Part shown: positions 34,215 through 47,000 of the stretch, piece by piece | How the letters are laid out: each line of letters starts with the position of its first letter | Position numbering within the stretch: the stretch's first letter is position 1 | Source of the DNA: Sabellastarte sp. h YS-2021 | Taxonomy: Eukaryota; Annelida; Polychaeta; Sabellida; Sabellidae | Assembly (NCBI GenBank): GCA_964017235.1 | Contig: OZ024931.1 | Location: 124,507,530 to 124,571,529, forward strand | DNA length: 64,000 nt | Direction: 5' to 3' | The notes under the pieces: generated by a model | Databases searched by the model: none | What the model was told of the DNA's origin: nothing | The model's input: the letters and a program-made list of their open reading frames with translations, nothing else | Program-made: the position numbers and the translations under genes

Positions 34215-37200
34215 ATGTTAGGGTGGATACTGAATTCCATACTGATGCTTCTGGATGGCAGCTTTCTGTCAGTGGTTTACATTGCCATGCGTGAGTTAAT
34301 TTCTGTTTAAAGATTATTTTATCTATTTAGTTTCCTCTATAATGTTAAGAACATTTTCAGTTATCACCAGATATCACCTAGAAATAGATATACAATTTTT
34401 ATATTCACTGATTGTCACATATCTTCAAAGCCTTTTGGTGTACACTTGTTCCATTCAGCCGGAAAGGCGTTATGTCTTTTTTCATAGATTAAGAAAGTAG
34501 AGTCATATCTATTAGAATTCTGCCTGACAGTAATTAGTACCTAGCAATAACTGGTACAAAAGCAATATCAACATTTGGATCAACAAGGTAGATAAGGGAA
34601 ATATGTAGAAGTAACTTCCTCCATAAATGTACAAATTCAGATTTAATGTTTTCCTTTAAACTTTTTATTTCAAGATATTTAGCTTTACAATAAAAGTACA
34701 AGGATATATATACTAGTTTTGTCAAAGCCTCCATTTTATGCCAAATGTAAGGTCTTCAAGCTCATGGACTAGTAGTTTGCATGTTTGGCATCTAATCACT
34801 TGCTGTCACCTCCGTGTGGATTTGACTTCTTCAAATTGCGTATTACGTGGGCTTCTCCCAGTTTGATTCTGACTGTTGAACAGGACACAAACATTTACTT
34901 TGACATATTTTGTTGACTATAATAATGCCTCTATTTCAGATCAAAGCTTCTCTTTACTCAATCATTTTAAGTGTTTCTTGAAAATGTACCATAATTCAGT
35001 GAAACTTAAAATGGAATGCTATTCCATTGAGTATATTAATAATCAAATATTATATTATTATTATATTATTTATTGGCATTTTTTACACAATCAATGAAGC
35101 TATTTTTTAAATTTTAAATCATTTTGAATATCATTCTTCAGTGTTCACTTCGCAGTAGTAAGACCTTTTGAAATGATCTGTGTAATACACGGTAATTGCA
35201 TAACAAAGCCAGAAAAATCATGTCCAACAGATCAATGCATTTAACTCATAGCTCATGGCAGTATGTGGTTTATACTAATGACCGGTCCTAATGTTTGCTA
35301 CTGAGACGGACATAAACCTCAACTTGCAACAAATCAACACATACATAAAACTTTACAGCATATTACCCTGTCTACTAACAAAATAATTCAATTCAAAAGA
35401 TTCACACTTCACAGTGATTAAACATTGTCGGTCAAGTTCAAATCAAAATAAATATTACAATTGACGAATCTGCCCTCTCTGTTTTCAGTTTGGATTAAAA
35501 GCCAAATATAAGTTGAAAAAAATGTAGTTTATTGTTAACTCCTATAATGACTCATACTTGTAGTTGATAGGGCAGAATCTGGATCAACCAGGATACACTT
35601 CCCAAATCAATTCCATGAGCTACTCCCTATGATAGGGCCATAACCCTGGAAGCAACTGTCGACATTAACCACTTTATCAAACCAACACTATATTGTGACA
35701 ATAGATTTTTCATCTGAAATATTAAGAAATAATGACTTTTAGAACTGAGAGCCACAAGGTACCGATTACAGCAGGACATTGGTCGCAGGCCAGAGGTAGA
35801 GATTGGAGAATTTGTAAGTTGGTCCACAACTAGAACAATAAGCAACCTTTTTATTGTCAAACCATCTTCACTGAAAGAGGTCCAGTGTGTGATCAAAGCA
35901 GCAGCCAAAAATCAGGTAATTATCAAGGTTTGAACTTTTGTATCATTGTTATTTCATGCAATATTTTATAAAGCTCTTCAATGTCCTCCATTACATATTT
36001 TTATAAAACTATATCAGACAAAAATCAATTAAAACAAATAATCTGTTCAGAAGGAGGTTAATTATTAAAATTAAATGCAATAAGACTGTCCTATGGATTT
36101 GGTGGCTACACAGTTACCTTTCTTGTGCCTTTCATTGCTTTGTAATAGCATTTGATATTTAATTATGCATGTATTGGCTTTAATAGCACATCATGTGACC
36201 TACAATTGATGATTTAACTTATGCATGTGGCATATCTTTGTTTATATTTCTACTCAGCTCTACAAGTGAAAGTATTAACCATCTCCACACATTTTACCAA
36301 AACTATGAAGAGCTGTGTCACAGTAGTATATTTACAGGATTAATGTTTTTGACAGTATAACTATATTTTAGCTGAAGATAAGATGTTCTGGTTCAAGACA
36401 CAGCTGGTCTGCCCTGTTTCCGGATGAAGGAAACATATTGTTGTATACAAAGGACATCCAGAGACATGACGGTCCACAGATGGAACTTCTGCAGGTATTT
36501 CCTAACGACATGCAAAATGTTCGCAAATAAATTAAACCTTAACCCAGACAAAACCGAGTTCATTCTCATAGGCTCCCAAAAAAATCTTAACCACCTCCTC
36601 CCTCACTTCCCTATCAATATTCTCGGAAATCAGGTCTCGCCAGCACAAAGTGTCAGGAACCTGGGAGTGGTGTTCGACTCTAATTTCACTTTCTCAAACC
36701 ATGTGTCACAGGTCATTAAGTCCACTAGAGTACAAGCAAGAGACCTCTACAGAATTCGTCCCCTTCTAGACCTGAATACATCAGTGCTGTTAGTAAATGC
36801 TTTGGTGAGCAGCAGGCTGGACTACTGCAATTCACTCTTCTTATCACTCACTGATTTTGAGTTAAGGAGATTGCAGCTAGTCCAAAACTCACTCTGCAGG
36901 GTTGTCACCCATTCCTCTAAATTCTCTCACATTACCCCTCAACTAAAAAACTCCACTGGCTACCAGTTAGATACAGGGTACAGTTTAAAATTTTAAAATT
37001 ATTACATACAAAATTCTCACCCAGAGTCAACCAGTTTACCTAAGAGGATTAATCCACCCCTACATCTCTTTTAGAAACACAAGGCAAAGTACTCCCAAAC
37101 TCAAGTTCCTTCAAACCCCCACTGTTGATCGTAGAGTTCACAAATCAATTAAATACTTTTCTAATTCCTTCAGTCACTATGCCCCTGCCCTTTGGAACTC

Positions 37201-40200
37201 TTTCCCTCTCCATGTAAGAAATAGTCCCTCTGTTGCATCTTTTAAGAAGCACCTCAAAACTCACCTCTTCAGCTCTAGCTTCCCAACTTCATCTTCCTTC
37301 CCTTCCGGTCACACCCACAATCCTGGATTACTGACCTTGAACACCCTTTGACTTCCATATGATAATGATTTTGCTTAATTAGCGCACTGAGTTCCTCATT
37401 GTGGGGAAGATATTGCGCTTGCAAAGCATTAGATTAGATTTCATTTCTCTGTGTATCCATCTTATTTACTTTCTTGCATGCTATATATAAAAACATGGTT
37501 TACTCTCTTTATATGTAACAGCTAGTTGGTGCAATCTCTCAAGCAGACAACCTCCGTGTGTCTGCCAACTTCTGTTCACTTATGCACATCTATACTGACT
37601 ACTCTGGTTGGCATAGATTTTACAATAAGTACACATAAATATACTTACTTGCACAATACACAATATGACAATAAATTTTACAATTGTGATAAGTAGTTCT
37701 TGGTTAATTCTCAGGATAACTTTGACTTCTCTGAGGGGTGATGTTCATTAAAAACATATGTGCCTATGAATGTGATTGGGAGCACGGTGGCAGAGTGGTA
37801 ACACCTCTTAGATCGGGGTTCGGTTCCCGGCCCTACCTCAAGTGGGAAAGCTAGTAGTTGCGTGCCGTTGGTCAGCAGTTTACAGTACAGAACCTTGACC
37901 AACTGTATGTACTGGTTTCCTCTGCCCATCTAACTACCCATCATGATATGACCTGTACAGTGTTGAAAGCAATGTAAAAGCCTAAATAAGTAAATAACAA
38001 ATGTGATTGGTACACAGGCACAATTACACTGCAAGTCTAGTAAGTAGGTTGTCAAATCATGATTGTGATAACACAGGGGTGAGAGATTTAACATGTATAC
38101 TGTACCCATCTGACAGAAACAATGATATTGCAGAATACATGAGGAGTGCCATACAAACTTTGTATACATGTTATACTTCATGTACATGTACTTTTCAACA
38201 CCTTACAAATTGGTTTGCTCAACAGAATCCAGATGGATCTCCCAAAGTCAATGTGATGTGTGGTGTAACAGTTGAAGAGCTGATGGACTTTGAATTGAAA
38301 CATGGTGTTAACCTGCCCTGTAATGTCATCCTTACCACGCCTACATATGGTGGTATAATTGCTGCAGGCTGTCATGTAAGGGTATTGGTTACTGAAGCAT
38401 AAGGCTTCTTATTATAAGAAATACTTTTCAAACCGATACTGTACAATTAAAAGAAAAGAATATTTTGAAAACTGGTTATTGACTGAGACTTTATTCAATA
38501 ATTTCTTTCATATTATAAAAATTGTGAGTACATGTGACATTTTATTTTTGTTGACTGAAGTTATAAAATGACGGTTTTTAATTGAATTTATTTAGTAAAA
38601 TTTACCTGCAGAACCTGATTTGCAGTGTTCAGCAGTCTTGCAAAGTGACTACTGTCTCGGTTGTACCAACACCTTAGTTTCTTAGGTCTTGTTTTCTGTC
38701 CAAGTGATGGGAATTTTCACTCCTATGTTCCGGTTCAGTTGTCTTTGTGATTTCCTGTCATTTTTTATATTGGCGTTACTTCTTGTACAGCACATGCTAG
38801 GCCTTTTGCGAACTAGTATGTACTACTTAATCACAGCAGCCACCTATCATACCATAGCCTATGCAGTATGTTGTAAGATATATTAAGCAAATCAAATAAC
38901 TATAATTTGATTCAAGTCAACTTGAATTAAATAAATCCAAGTTAACAAAGCATTCATTGTATTTACAGGGAGTTGGGTGGGACTGTATGGCATTATCAGA
39001 CTACTGCATCCAGATGAGGATTGTTGATTCCAATGGAGAACTGAGGACTTTCAGTAAGACTAAGGATCTTGATATGATGCGAGCTGTACAGTGTAATCTT
39101 GGATTATTTGGTATTATATATGATATGCAATTGGAGCTTATGGAAAAAAAGATTGCCCAGGTGAAGGATGACTTTAGTTATAATGCTGGTGATCTGTTTT
39201 ATGATAGTACAAAATTGAAGCAAATAGTCACAATGTATGACTCAATTGAAATATTTCACTTTCCATTTAACAGTGTCAATTGGGTTGATGCTGCTGAACA
39301 AATGACGAGGCTTCTAGGATCAAAGCAGACATTAACTAGAGATGAATGGAATCCGAGAAAAGATAAGCTCTGGATAAGGAAAATTAATTTTTACAATCCC
39401 AACAAGAAAGATCCAAACAAATTGATAAACGAATGTTACTACAACATGCTCAACATACGTTCATGGTTGGAAGGGCACAGTATGAATGTTGTCGATGATT
39501 TTGTAATTAACTTTCCTCAAATGATCACACCATTAATATCAAGGGCTAGTTTTGAGTACCTCGACGAAACCACTTCTGGTGATGTCTGGCAGCCTCTGCC
39601 AAATGCCATACATTACAGACCCAATATCGAACTATTCTCTGTCCATGATATAGAGGTGGTTATGAATGTTGAAAAGGACTTTAGTAATATCACCCAAGCA
39701 TGCCAGACTATTCTAGAATTGGCAAGGCAAGAGGCAGAGCATGGAAAATTCCCTTTGAACTTGGCCATGGAGATGAGGTGGATGAAGTACAGTGATGCTT
39801 ATCTTTGTCCAGCCATAGTGGGTAATCCAAGGGAAGGGGGTTCTGGCCACACTGTTTATTTGGAGATATTGAGTTATTCACACACAACAGGGTGGGAAGA
39901 GTTTGCAAGCAGAGTAGGTTCTGAACTAATGAAAATCCCTGGGCTGAGGTTTCATTGGGCCAAAGAATGGGACTATGTGAAAGATTTTGATGTATATATC
40001 CAGAAGGTAAAGGGTCATACTTTTCAAATGGATTTTGATTATAACAGGGACTGTGCTTATTTAATATATATTGTGTTATTGGCAATGTTTTGTTTCTTGA
40101 AATGCATTGTCTAAATTTTCATCATATTTTTAAAATAATATTTACATGTAACTTTTAAAACCTTTACATCTGCAGCATACTTCAGAAATCATTAGTTTCA

Positions 40201-40755
40201 CATATGCTATATTATCTAATATTCATAATTTTCACATTGAAAATTGCAATAGAACCTTCCCTTGGTGGAAGATGATCGTTTTTCTCCAGATTTTACCATT
40301 ATGAATTAGCATGTTTTTATAAAGAATATTAAAAAAGAGTTGCACTTGAAAATGTATTCACCTTGTGACAGATCATGCCAAAATGCTCGGAGTTACGCCT
40401 GACTGAAGATGCTGTTTAAAACATCGGTTAAATATCAATTACAATATTCAGGATTTTAGTTGTTTAGTTGACTATGCCATCATCTGTTATGTGAAAATGG
40501 TGTACATGTTGCCAATACTTTGATTAAGACTCATCTTACAAATGGTGATCTGAATATTAAAATGTCATAACCCTTTTAGAATTTGATATACTTTAATCAT
40601 CGGATCTCTATAATACAGCCTTGTTTCTCTTTTGACAGGTTTATGGGAAGCAAATTGCACAGTTCATGAAAGCTCTCGAAAAATCAGGCTGTGATCCAAA
40701 TGGAATGTTTCTGAACAAAAGGCTCGAAAAGCTGTTTTTTCCTGACAGGAGTTAG
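34215..40755 (+). CDS. Gulonolactone/aldonolactone oxidase-family flavoprotein, copy A (six exons)
   Basis: Exons: 34215-34290, 35743-35915, 36372-36494, 38226-38375, 38969-40006 and 40639-40755 (558 residues). The last five match copies B and C exon for exon, with phase-0 introns. The first exon is my proposal: its ATG opens a hydrophobic stretch (ILNSILMLL, SFLSVVYIAM), it ends at GTGAGT in phase 1, and it joins the TTTAG acceptor at 35742 in the right phase, making Gln26. Without it the second exon has no in-frame ATG. Family marks: NW/SW-TTR and PTS/PSSL-EEV in the FAD-domain N-terminus, RHSW with His93 at the FAD-attachment site, TTPTYGG, MEMRW (catalytic E-x-R), HWAK, and the C-terminal DPNGMFLN. 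The protein ends soon after FFPDRS, without the prenylation tail of B and C. Members oxidise aldonolactones (as in ascorbate synthesis) using FAD; the substrate here is unknown. AATAAA lies at 40881. Confidence 0.82.
34738..34890 (+). mobile_element. Decayed SINE (family 1) in intron 1 of copy A
   Basis: TTTGGCATCTAATCACTTGC, GCTGTCACCTCCGTG, then GACTGTTGAACAGGACACAA follow the order of the family-1 SINE at 8832, with many changes. No target duplication was recognised, so it is old. Confidence 0.7.
36498..37436 (+). mobile_element. 5'-truncated CR1/L2-like LINE in intron 2-3 of copy A, next to a splice donor
   Basis: It encodes the end of a non-LTR RT ORF (LNLNPDKTEFILIGSQ; VRNLGVVFDSNFTFSNHV; SRLDYCNSLF), then continues in other frames with WNSFPLHVRN-like sequence. 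It ends in GCGCTTGCAAAGCATTAGAT followed by ATTAG repeats. The left junction falls within about ten bases after the donor at 36495. It is related to, but distinct from, the LINE at 4774, and is truncated and frame-shifted. Confidence 0.85.
37780..37999 (+). mobile_element. tRNA-derived SINE (family 2) in an intron of copy A
   Basis: Full-length family-2 layout with a small deletion between the A and B boxes. AATGTGATTGG flanks it at 37769-37779 and 38000-38010. Confidence 0.9.
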
Positions 40756-40880
40756 TGAAACAGGAACTATTTATACAACAGTACAGGGATAAACCTGAAT
40801 AACCCCAATATATATCAATATGTTGTAAATTAAGAACTCTAGAACTGCTATAATATCTGTTAACAATTTTGTTTGCATCA

Positions 40881-40886
40881 AATAAA
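40881..40886 (+). terminator. AATAAA polyadenylation signal of copy A
   Basis: A canonical signal lies 125 bases after the copy A stop codon. Confidence 0.6.
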
Positions 40887-42683
40887 CATAGGATCACAAT
40901 CTTTCATCGAATCTATGTTTTGAATAATTTATGAATACTTAACTGCTAAATTTATGTTTGTATAAATATTCATACCCAATGTTTAAATGGCAATGTGTTC
41001 ATTTGTGATTTGTTTTCACTTACGGATCACAATAACGCTTAATTAAAATGACTTGAAAAGAGAGGAATGATAATGCTTTTCTCAGAGTTTGTTGGATCAG
41101 TGGTTGGTCATAGTTAAAGTATTGCCCTACAATTTATAAGTGTGTCTCATATGATGCTCCAAAACTCTGGAATGATTTGCCACTGGAAATTCGAACTGCT
41201 CTTTCAGACTTCTCTGATTCAGAAGTTTTTTCCTCCCCAGGTTTTCTAACCACCTAACACTGACGGTCCCCTTGGTGATGGCCCTATCATGTTTTACAAC
41301 TTCTGATTTATGTATTGCGATTTGGATGGTGTACCTTAGAACCCAAGAGTTTGGAGATTAAGCACATGGACACATGATACCTGATACACTTGAATAAATT
41401 GACGTCACAAATTATGCCCAACGTTCAGGGATCAGTCACCTTGCAATCACTTTATAGTGCTGTGCTAACATATCAGAAAGTAATGTATTCATTAGGTACT
41501 CCTATGTGTTAGGAAATATCAGCTCATTAACAGTATGCTAATGAAAAAGCTAATGTACGTAAAAGTACATGATATAAATTGAAACTTCATTATGTGAACT
41601 GAAAGGAACTCTGGCCTTAAGCAAGATTCATGTTGTACACAAAAGGGCATTGTCACATAATCAGACCCAATAATTAAATTTATAAGTATACTAGTTTAGT
41701 ATGCCATGCTCAACTGGTGGGGTTTTAACAATGACTGTATCTGGACAAACATGAAACTCCCCAACTTTGCTTTCAGTACAGGGTATAGGCCAATTTATGG
41801 AGGTGTGTTGCGTATATGAAAACAATTATATAATATTAGCGTTAGTTTCTACAACATCAACAAAAGTTAACGTCCCACTAACTCAAAGAACAGATATTTT
41901 AAATGCAAAAAGTACTACTTTACAATAAAAACAGCAAGTGATGTGGTCGATGTAATAGAAGTAACAGAAAAGTAACAGATTAACTGAAATTTAAGTGTAA
42001 TAGCAATAGCAATGGTAATAAATTGAATTTTTGAAACTGTCATAGTAATATATTGCAAAGTAAAAGAAATAATCTATTACTTTTTCTGTGATTTTCTATA
42101 TCATTTGAAAGCTGTTGTTTTTGTTCAATGTATCTCTTTCAATAAACATATCACTCAAATTGGATTTCTCAGATGTTTTCCACTATTTCTATTGTTGTGT
42201 GTTATTTAATGCAACTTATACAAGTTATGTTATGTGAAATTTACTCTATATATAATAAATAGACCAAACTCAATAGAAATTTTAAAAAAAAATTGTTAAT
42301 AATCTTCATGTGAAAGTGTTTACATATTTTATTGAAATTATAATTATATCACTATATTGCTTATGAAATCACTTCGACAACAATTATATTGCAGCATTTT
42401 TTATAGCTGTGAGTCAGTTTATACAAAAACTAATTGCAGTGATTCCCTGCTCAGGAATGTGACACTTTCAAGCGGATTATATGACACCTTGGTTGATATT
42501 TCAATTTAAGCACCATTGTTAGACAAATTTCAAGACTTGGCTCTCTAAATTGTATGCTTTGATAGAATTATGAAATAGATTTGTTTGGAAAACTTTCCAG
42601 ACAGATATACCTACATTTGATAGAGTCACATGTATAGAATGAACACATAGATTTACAAACTGTCTTTTAAGTGTTACTTTTAG
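40887..42683. other. Intergenic between copies A and B, with a LINE 3' end
   Basis: At 41125-41385 the plus strand carries a LINE 3' end: TCATATGATGCTCCAAAACT then TGGAATGATTTGCC (the SYDAPKLWNDLP region of the LINE at 4774), and GGTGTACCTTAGAACCCAAG with GGAGATTAAGCAC. The rest is AT-rich with no recognised feature. Confidence 0.7.
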
Positions 42684-42915
42684 TGGGGGTGGTGGTGCAG
42701 TGGTAACACATTCACCTCCCACCTCTGAGGTCGGCAGTTGAAACACCGGACCTTATCCAGGGAAGTTTGTAGTTGCTTACTGATGGTTAACAGTTTACAG
42801 TACAGAGCCTTGACCAACTGTATGTAGTGGTTTCCTCTGCCCTAAAACTACCCGTGATGATATGACCTGTACAGTGTTTAAGGTGTAATGAAAACCCAAG
42901 TAAATAAAAAAAAAT
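42684..42915 (+). mobile_element. tRNA-derived SINE (family 2), diverged copy
   Basis: GGTGGTGCAGTGGTAACACA, CTCCCACCTCTGAGG, TTTACAGTACAGAGCCTTGA and TGATATGACCTGTACAGTGT appear in family order, ending in an A-rich tail. More diverged than the copies at 17190 and 17766; the target duplication is unclear. Confidence 0.85.
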
Positions 42916-44050
42916 AACAGAGATAAAAAAGTAAAGGCTAAAACTTGCAAGCAGAATAAAAAGTTATGCTCTGCACAGATTTCCGACAGTGTGTAAATCT
43001 CTATAAATTTTGAAGGTAGTCACATTAATTGACCTTAAGTGTCAGGACTACTGGCTTCACTGAGTGCCCAAATTTTGAAATAAAACTGTGGAGTATTGTG
43101 TCATTAAATGAATTATTGAGATTTCTTGATGGTTTTCTTAAAATATCTATGTGGGTTTTGTTATCCATATAGACCATTTCATTTCACTGCCAATGATAAA
43201 AAATATCAAACTTTAGTTTTACTTACTAGCTGATAAAAGAATAGAAAGTAATAAAATTTATAATAGTTATAATAATAGCAATAAATGACATTGTAATACT
43301 AATAGTAATAGACAGTATTTAATAGACGCCATCCCTGTTGTCAACAGCAGCAGCAGCAACAATAGTTATTTATTTATCTTGCAACCCTGAACTTCTAAAC
43401 TTCGGTACAAAATTATGTACTTATTGTGAAGTAGCCTTCGAGTTAGTTAGTAAGATACTGTTCAGAATCCACCATATGTAGCGTTAAAACATAGAAAATG
43501 TTTACTCTTGGCTTTTTCCTGAGAAAGAGAATGACAGATGAACCATAATCCTTCAGGTTGTATGGGTTGCTTTCTTTCTGTAGTTTCTATCATAAAGCCA
43601 TTCTATTCACAATGAGTGCATGTCATATCAGGATCTCATTTACAAATTGACCAGTTATATTGACCAGTCATATTGACTATAACTTGTTTATAAGATCAGA
43701 GGGCACAAACAAATGATTTGCATTCATGCGTTGTCATTGGATTGTCCGGATCCAGGATACAGCTGAACTAGACATATATGGACAAATTGATTTTCTTGAA
43801 TAGAGAGTTGCTATGTTCCCCAGCAAGGAATGACCAGCTGGTTCATTTGTGTTTTTATAATGTAGTAAATAACAAGAAATATATTTCGAACCCTGCATGG
43901 ACTCAGTAGTTGGAACGCTGTTTATATCATTTACAAATTATGGAAACAATCCTGTAAATTAACTACACAATTAGAAAATATATTTTCTTTTATGAAACGG
44001 TCAATAATAAAAATACAAATATAACTGTTGATTGTATCTTAGAGTTAACG
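42916..44050. other. Intergenic upstream of copy B
   Basis: AT-rich, including a CAGCAGCAGCAGCAA run near 43346. No coding homology. A putative AG acceptor at 44041-44042 sits just ahead of the copy B start. Confidence 0.5.
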
Positions 44051-47000
44051 ATGGCAGGTATTGAAAATGTAATGAGAAGGTTGCAAAAAGAGATTGGAGA
44101 AAGTCCTGAAGTAGAAATTGATGCATTTGTAAACTGGGCAACAACAAGAAAGATAAAAGACCTGCTTGTTGTAAAACCCACATCTCTTGAAGAGGTACAG
44201 AATGTTGTGAAAGCAGCGGCCAAAACTGGGGTATGTTACTTTTGTTTTTATGAAATCCTTATGGCTTAAACTATGAAAATTATTAAACTTAAACTATGGC
44301 AAACTTGGAATCAACAAATTGCTGAAATACAAATTAAATGTCATTTGAATTGCAAAATGGATTGAAAACAGAAAACTAATCTTATCTAAAATTAGTGTAA
44401 TAACTCAGCCAGGACCATTTTAGGCCTAATAATTTATTCATTTATTTGTGGTTTTACGTCACTTTCAACACTGTACAAGTCTTATCAAGACTGGAAGTTG
44501 GGAGGGCAGAGGAAACCAGTACATACAGTTGGTCATGGTTCTGTACTGTAAACTGCCGACAAACGGCAAGCAACTACCAGCTTTCTCACTTGAGGTCAGG
44601 CCGGCAACTGAACCCCGATCTCAGAGGTGGGAGGCGAGAGTGTTACCATTTAGGCCTAATAAAAAATCACAACTAAGACTGGGTCAACTCATCCAAGGAG
44701 ACATTAGAATTTGATCTATAGTTTTTAAAATGTCAATTAAAACTTTGTAAGCACTGCTGATGAGTAAATGAGAGGTGTGTTGTTTACAAAGTGATTTTAA
44801 ACATTTTGCAAGAAATGCACCCTCTCAAACATCATCTTATATTTGACCAATGTATATTACCATCCAGATAAAACTGGTGATATCACTTGCATGGGAAAAA
44901 TAGATCTCTATAATTTTTGGCTCACAACTTCAAATAATCAGAAAGTTGTATATTTTGCATACATCATTTACAGTTCAATACAACACTGATTTACATGACA
45001 CAGATCTTATAGTTACGGAGCAATGACTTTTTGAGCATAATTGCAACTGTCAAAAATACAGCTTTCTGTAACAATAAATGTATCACTACTCTTGAAAGAT
45101 AGTGTTGATCATCAATGACCCGTTGTCTGACCTGTAAATAATTAGCGCTACTAAAATAAGTTCATGCTAAATCAAGTCTGGTCTGTAACTGGAAGGTTTG
45201 AACTTACTAAGATGTCAGATTGTTCACAATGAAAAAGTTTGACAACACTGGCTGCATTTTACCAAACTATGGACTGCTATGATACAATCTCTGCACTGCA
45301 CTGAAAGTGACTTAAAAACTTTTGTCACTGATATATCTGGTGTAAAGATAAACTTGTTTTCTGTAAATCAATGGTATGATTGTAAAGAAGCAAATCAACT
45401 CTTTATCCAAATACTTACAGCTCCAAGTTCGCTGTGCAGGTGCCAAACACAGCTGGTCCCCTATGTTTCCTGATGAAGGAAACATTCTGATGTACAACCA
45501 AGATATTCAACGTCATGATGGGCCAAGAATTGAACTGATCAAGGTACGAGTTACAACTACATTTTTATTATCTGCCACATTTTATGTTTTGTTTTCCGAT
45601 TGTCACTTGCCATGGAAAAGGTAACATTATAAATTTGTTAACAAACCATAATTTTCTGTTATTATGAAAACTATATGTAGCTTAAAACATGCCATATACA
45701 TCATTAAAAAAGTATTTCTATAAAACTTCTGCAAAATTTCATGAAAAAATATAAGCTAAATCACAGGTTAAAAATCTTTATATTCACTGTTGCTGAATAT
45801 ACCGAGCAGCTTTTTGCCATTCTTTCTTTGAGCATACTTATTATTCATGCAAAATGGTGGATATTAAAATTAAAACATCCCTTATTGCACACATATAAAA
45901 GTAATACTACCAATAAAGATGGCAATATTTCACTCTATAATAGTGGACCACAGCAATCAAGGTTAAAATACAGAAGACTGTTAATTTATTCTGAAGATAT
46001 TCCTATCATTAGTTCACTCTGCCACTAAAAGTCAAAGTTAGAGTTTGTTTAATGGTATTAATGATAGATTTTCTTACCAACCATGAACTAATTTGGTTTG
46101 GTAAATCGACCTGACATAATATCTTATGAATCGTGATTTAACTTAAATATTTTGTTGTCCACCATAAGCTGTATTTATCCTTATATTGGAACATACAAGC
46201 TGGGATATATACTTTTTGTATTCCATGGCACCACTTACGAAGCATAAATAGTGTTAGAAATTTATCAACAGTTCCATTTTTTGGGAACATTTCTGAAATT
46301 ATATAATCCAGATAAATATTACATATATCATTAGAAAGGTATTTTACAGAGCTTCTGCTTGATATTGTTGCTTTAAAGTCCATACAGTGTTCGTAAAGGA
46401 ATTACAAATTAAATACTGTAATTATCCTATTCACTTATGCCCCTGGATATATCACAACCGTAAATATTAATTTATTTTACTTATTAATCATACAATTTGG
46501 TGGATAATAAAAGTAAATAGCCATCCTGAGACATATTTGAAAAAAAATATATTGCTCATGAAGATTAACATTATAATACTCATGCAATGCACTTGTATTA
46601 TATTGTCATCTTCATTTGTTATATATTTTCTGTACATGTTATTCAGGAAGTTTTCCTATTATCTTTCATACTTCATCCTTTGCTGCTTCAAACTACAATT
46701 GTCAGTAAATACTATTCAAAACCATATTCAATTTTGATAAGCTAATACTATTCAAAAACCATATTCAATTTTTTGATAAACTATGTTTAGTCTTGCAATT
46801 TGTTTTTCCTTGAATTGATAGAATCTAGATGGTTCCCATAAGGTGAATGTTATGAGTGGAGTAACAGTTGAGGAACTGATGGAATTTGAATTGGAGAATG
46901 ACATTAACTTGTTCTGTAATGTCATCCTAACAACACCAACGTATGGAGGAATCGTATCCCTGGGATGCCATGTAAGAATTCATTGCATAAAATATGTACA

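Noticed and set aside
37521-37637. CAG-preceded stretch reading like an exon (LVGAISQADNLRVSANF) in copy A
   Set aside because: In the gulonolactone-oxidase alignment exons 2 and 3 join directly, and copies B and C have no counterpart.
43898-43954. Short ATG stretch upstream of copy B as a possible leader exon
   Set aside because: Its GTAAAT donor is in phase 0, whereas the putative acceptor at 44042 would need phase 1; hydrophobicity is weak.
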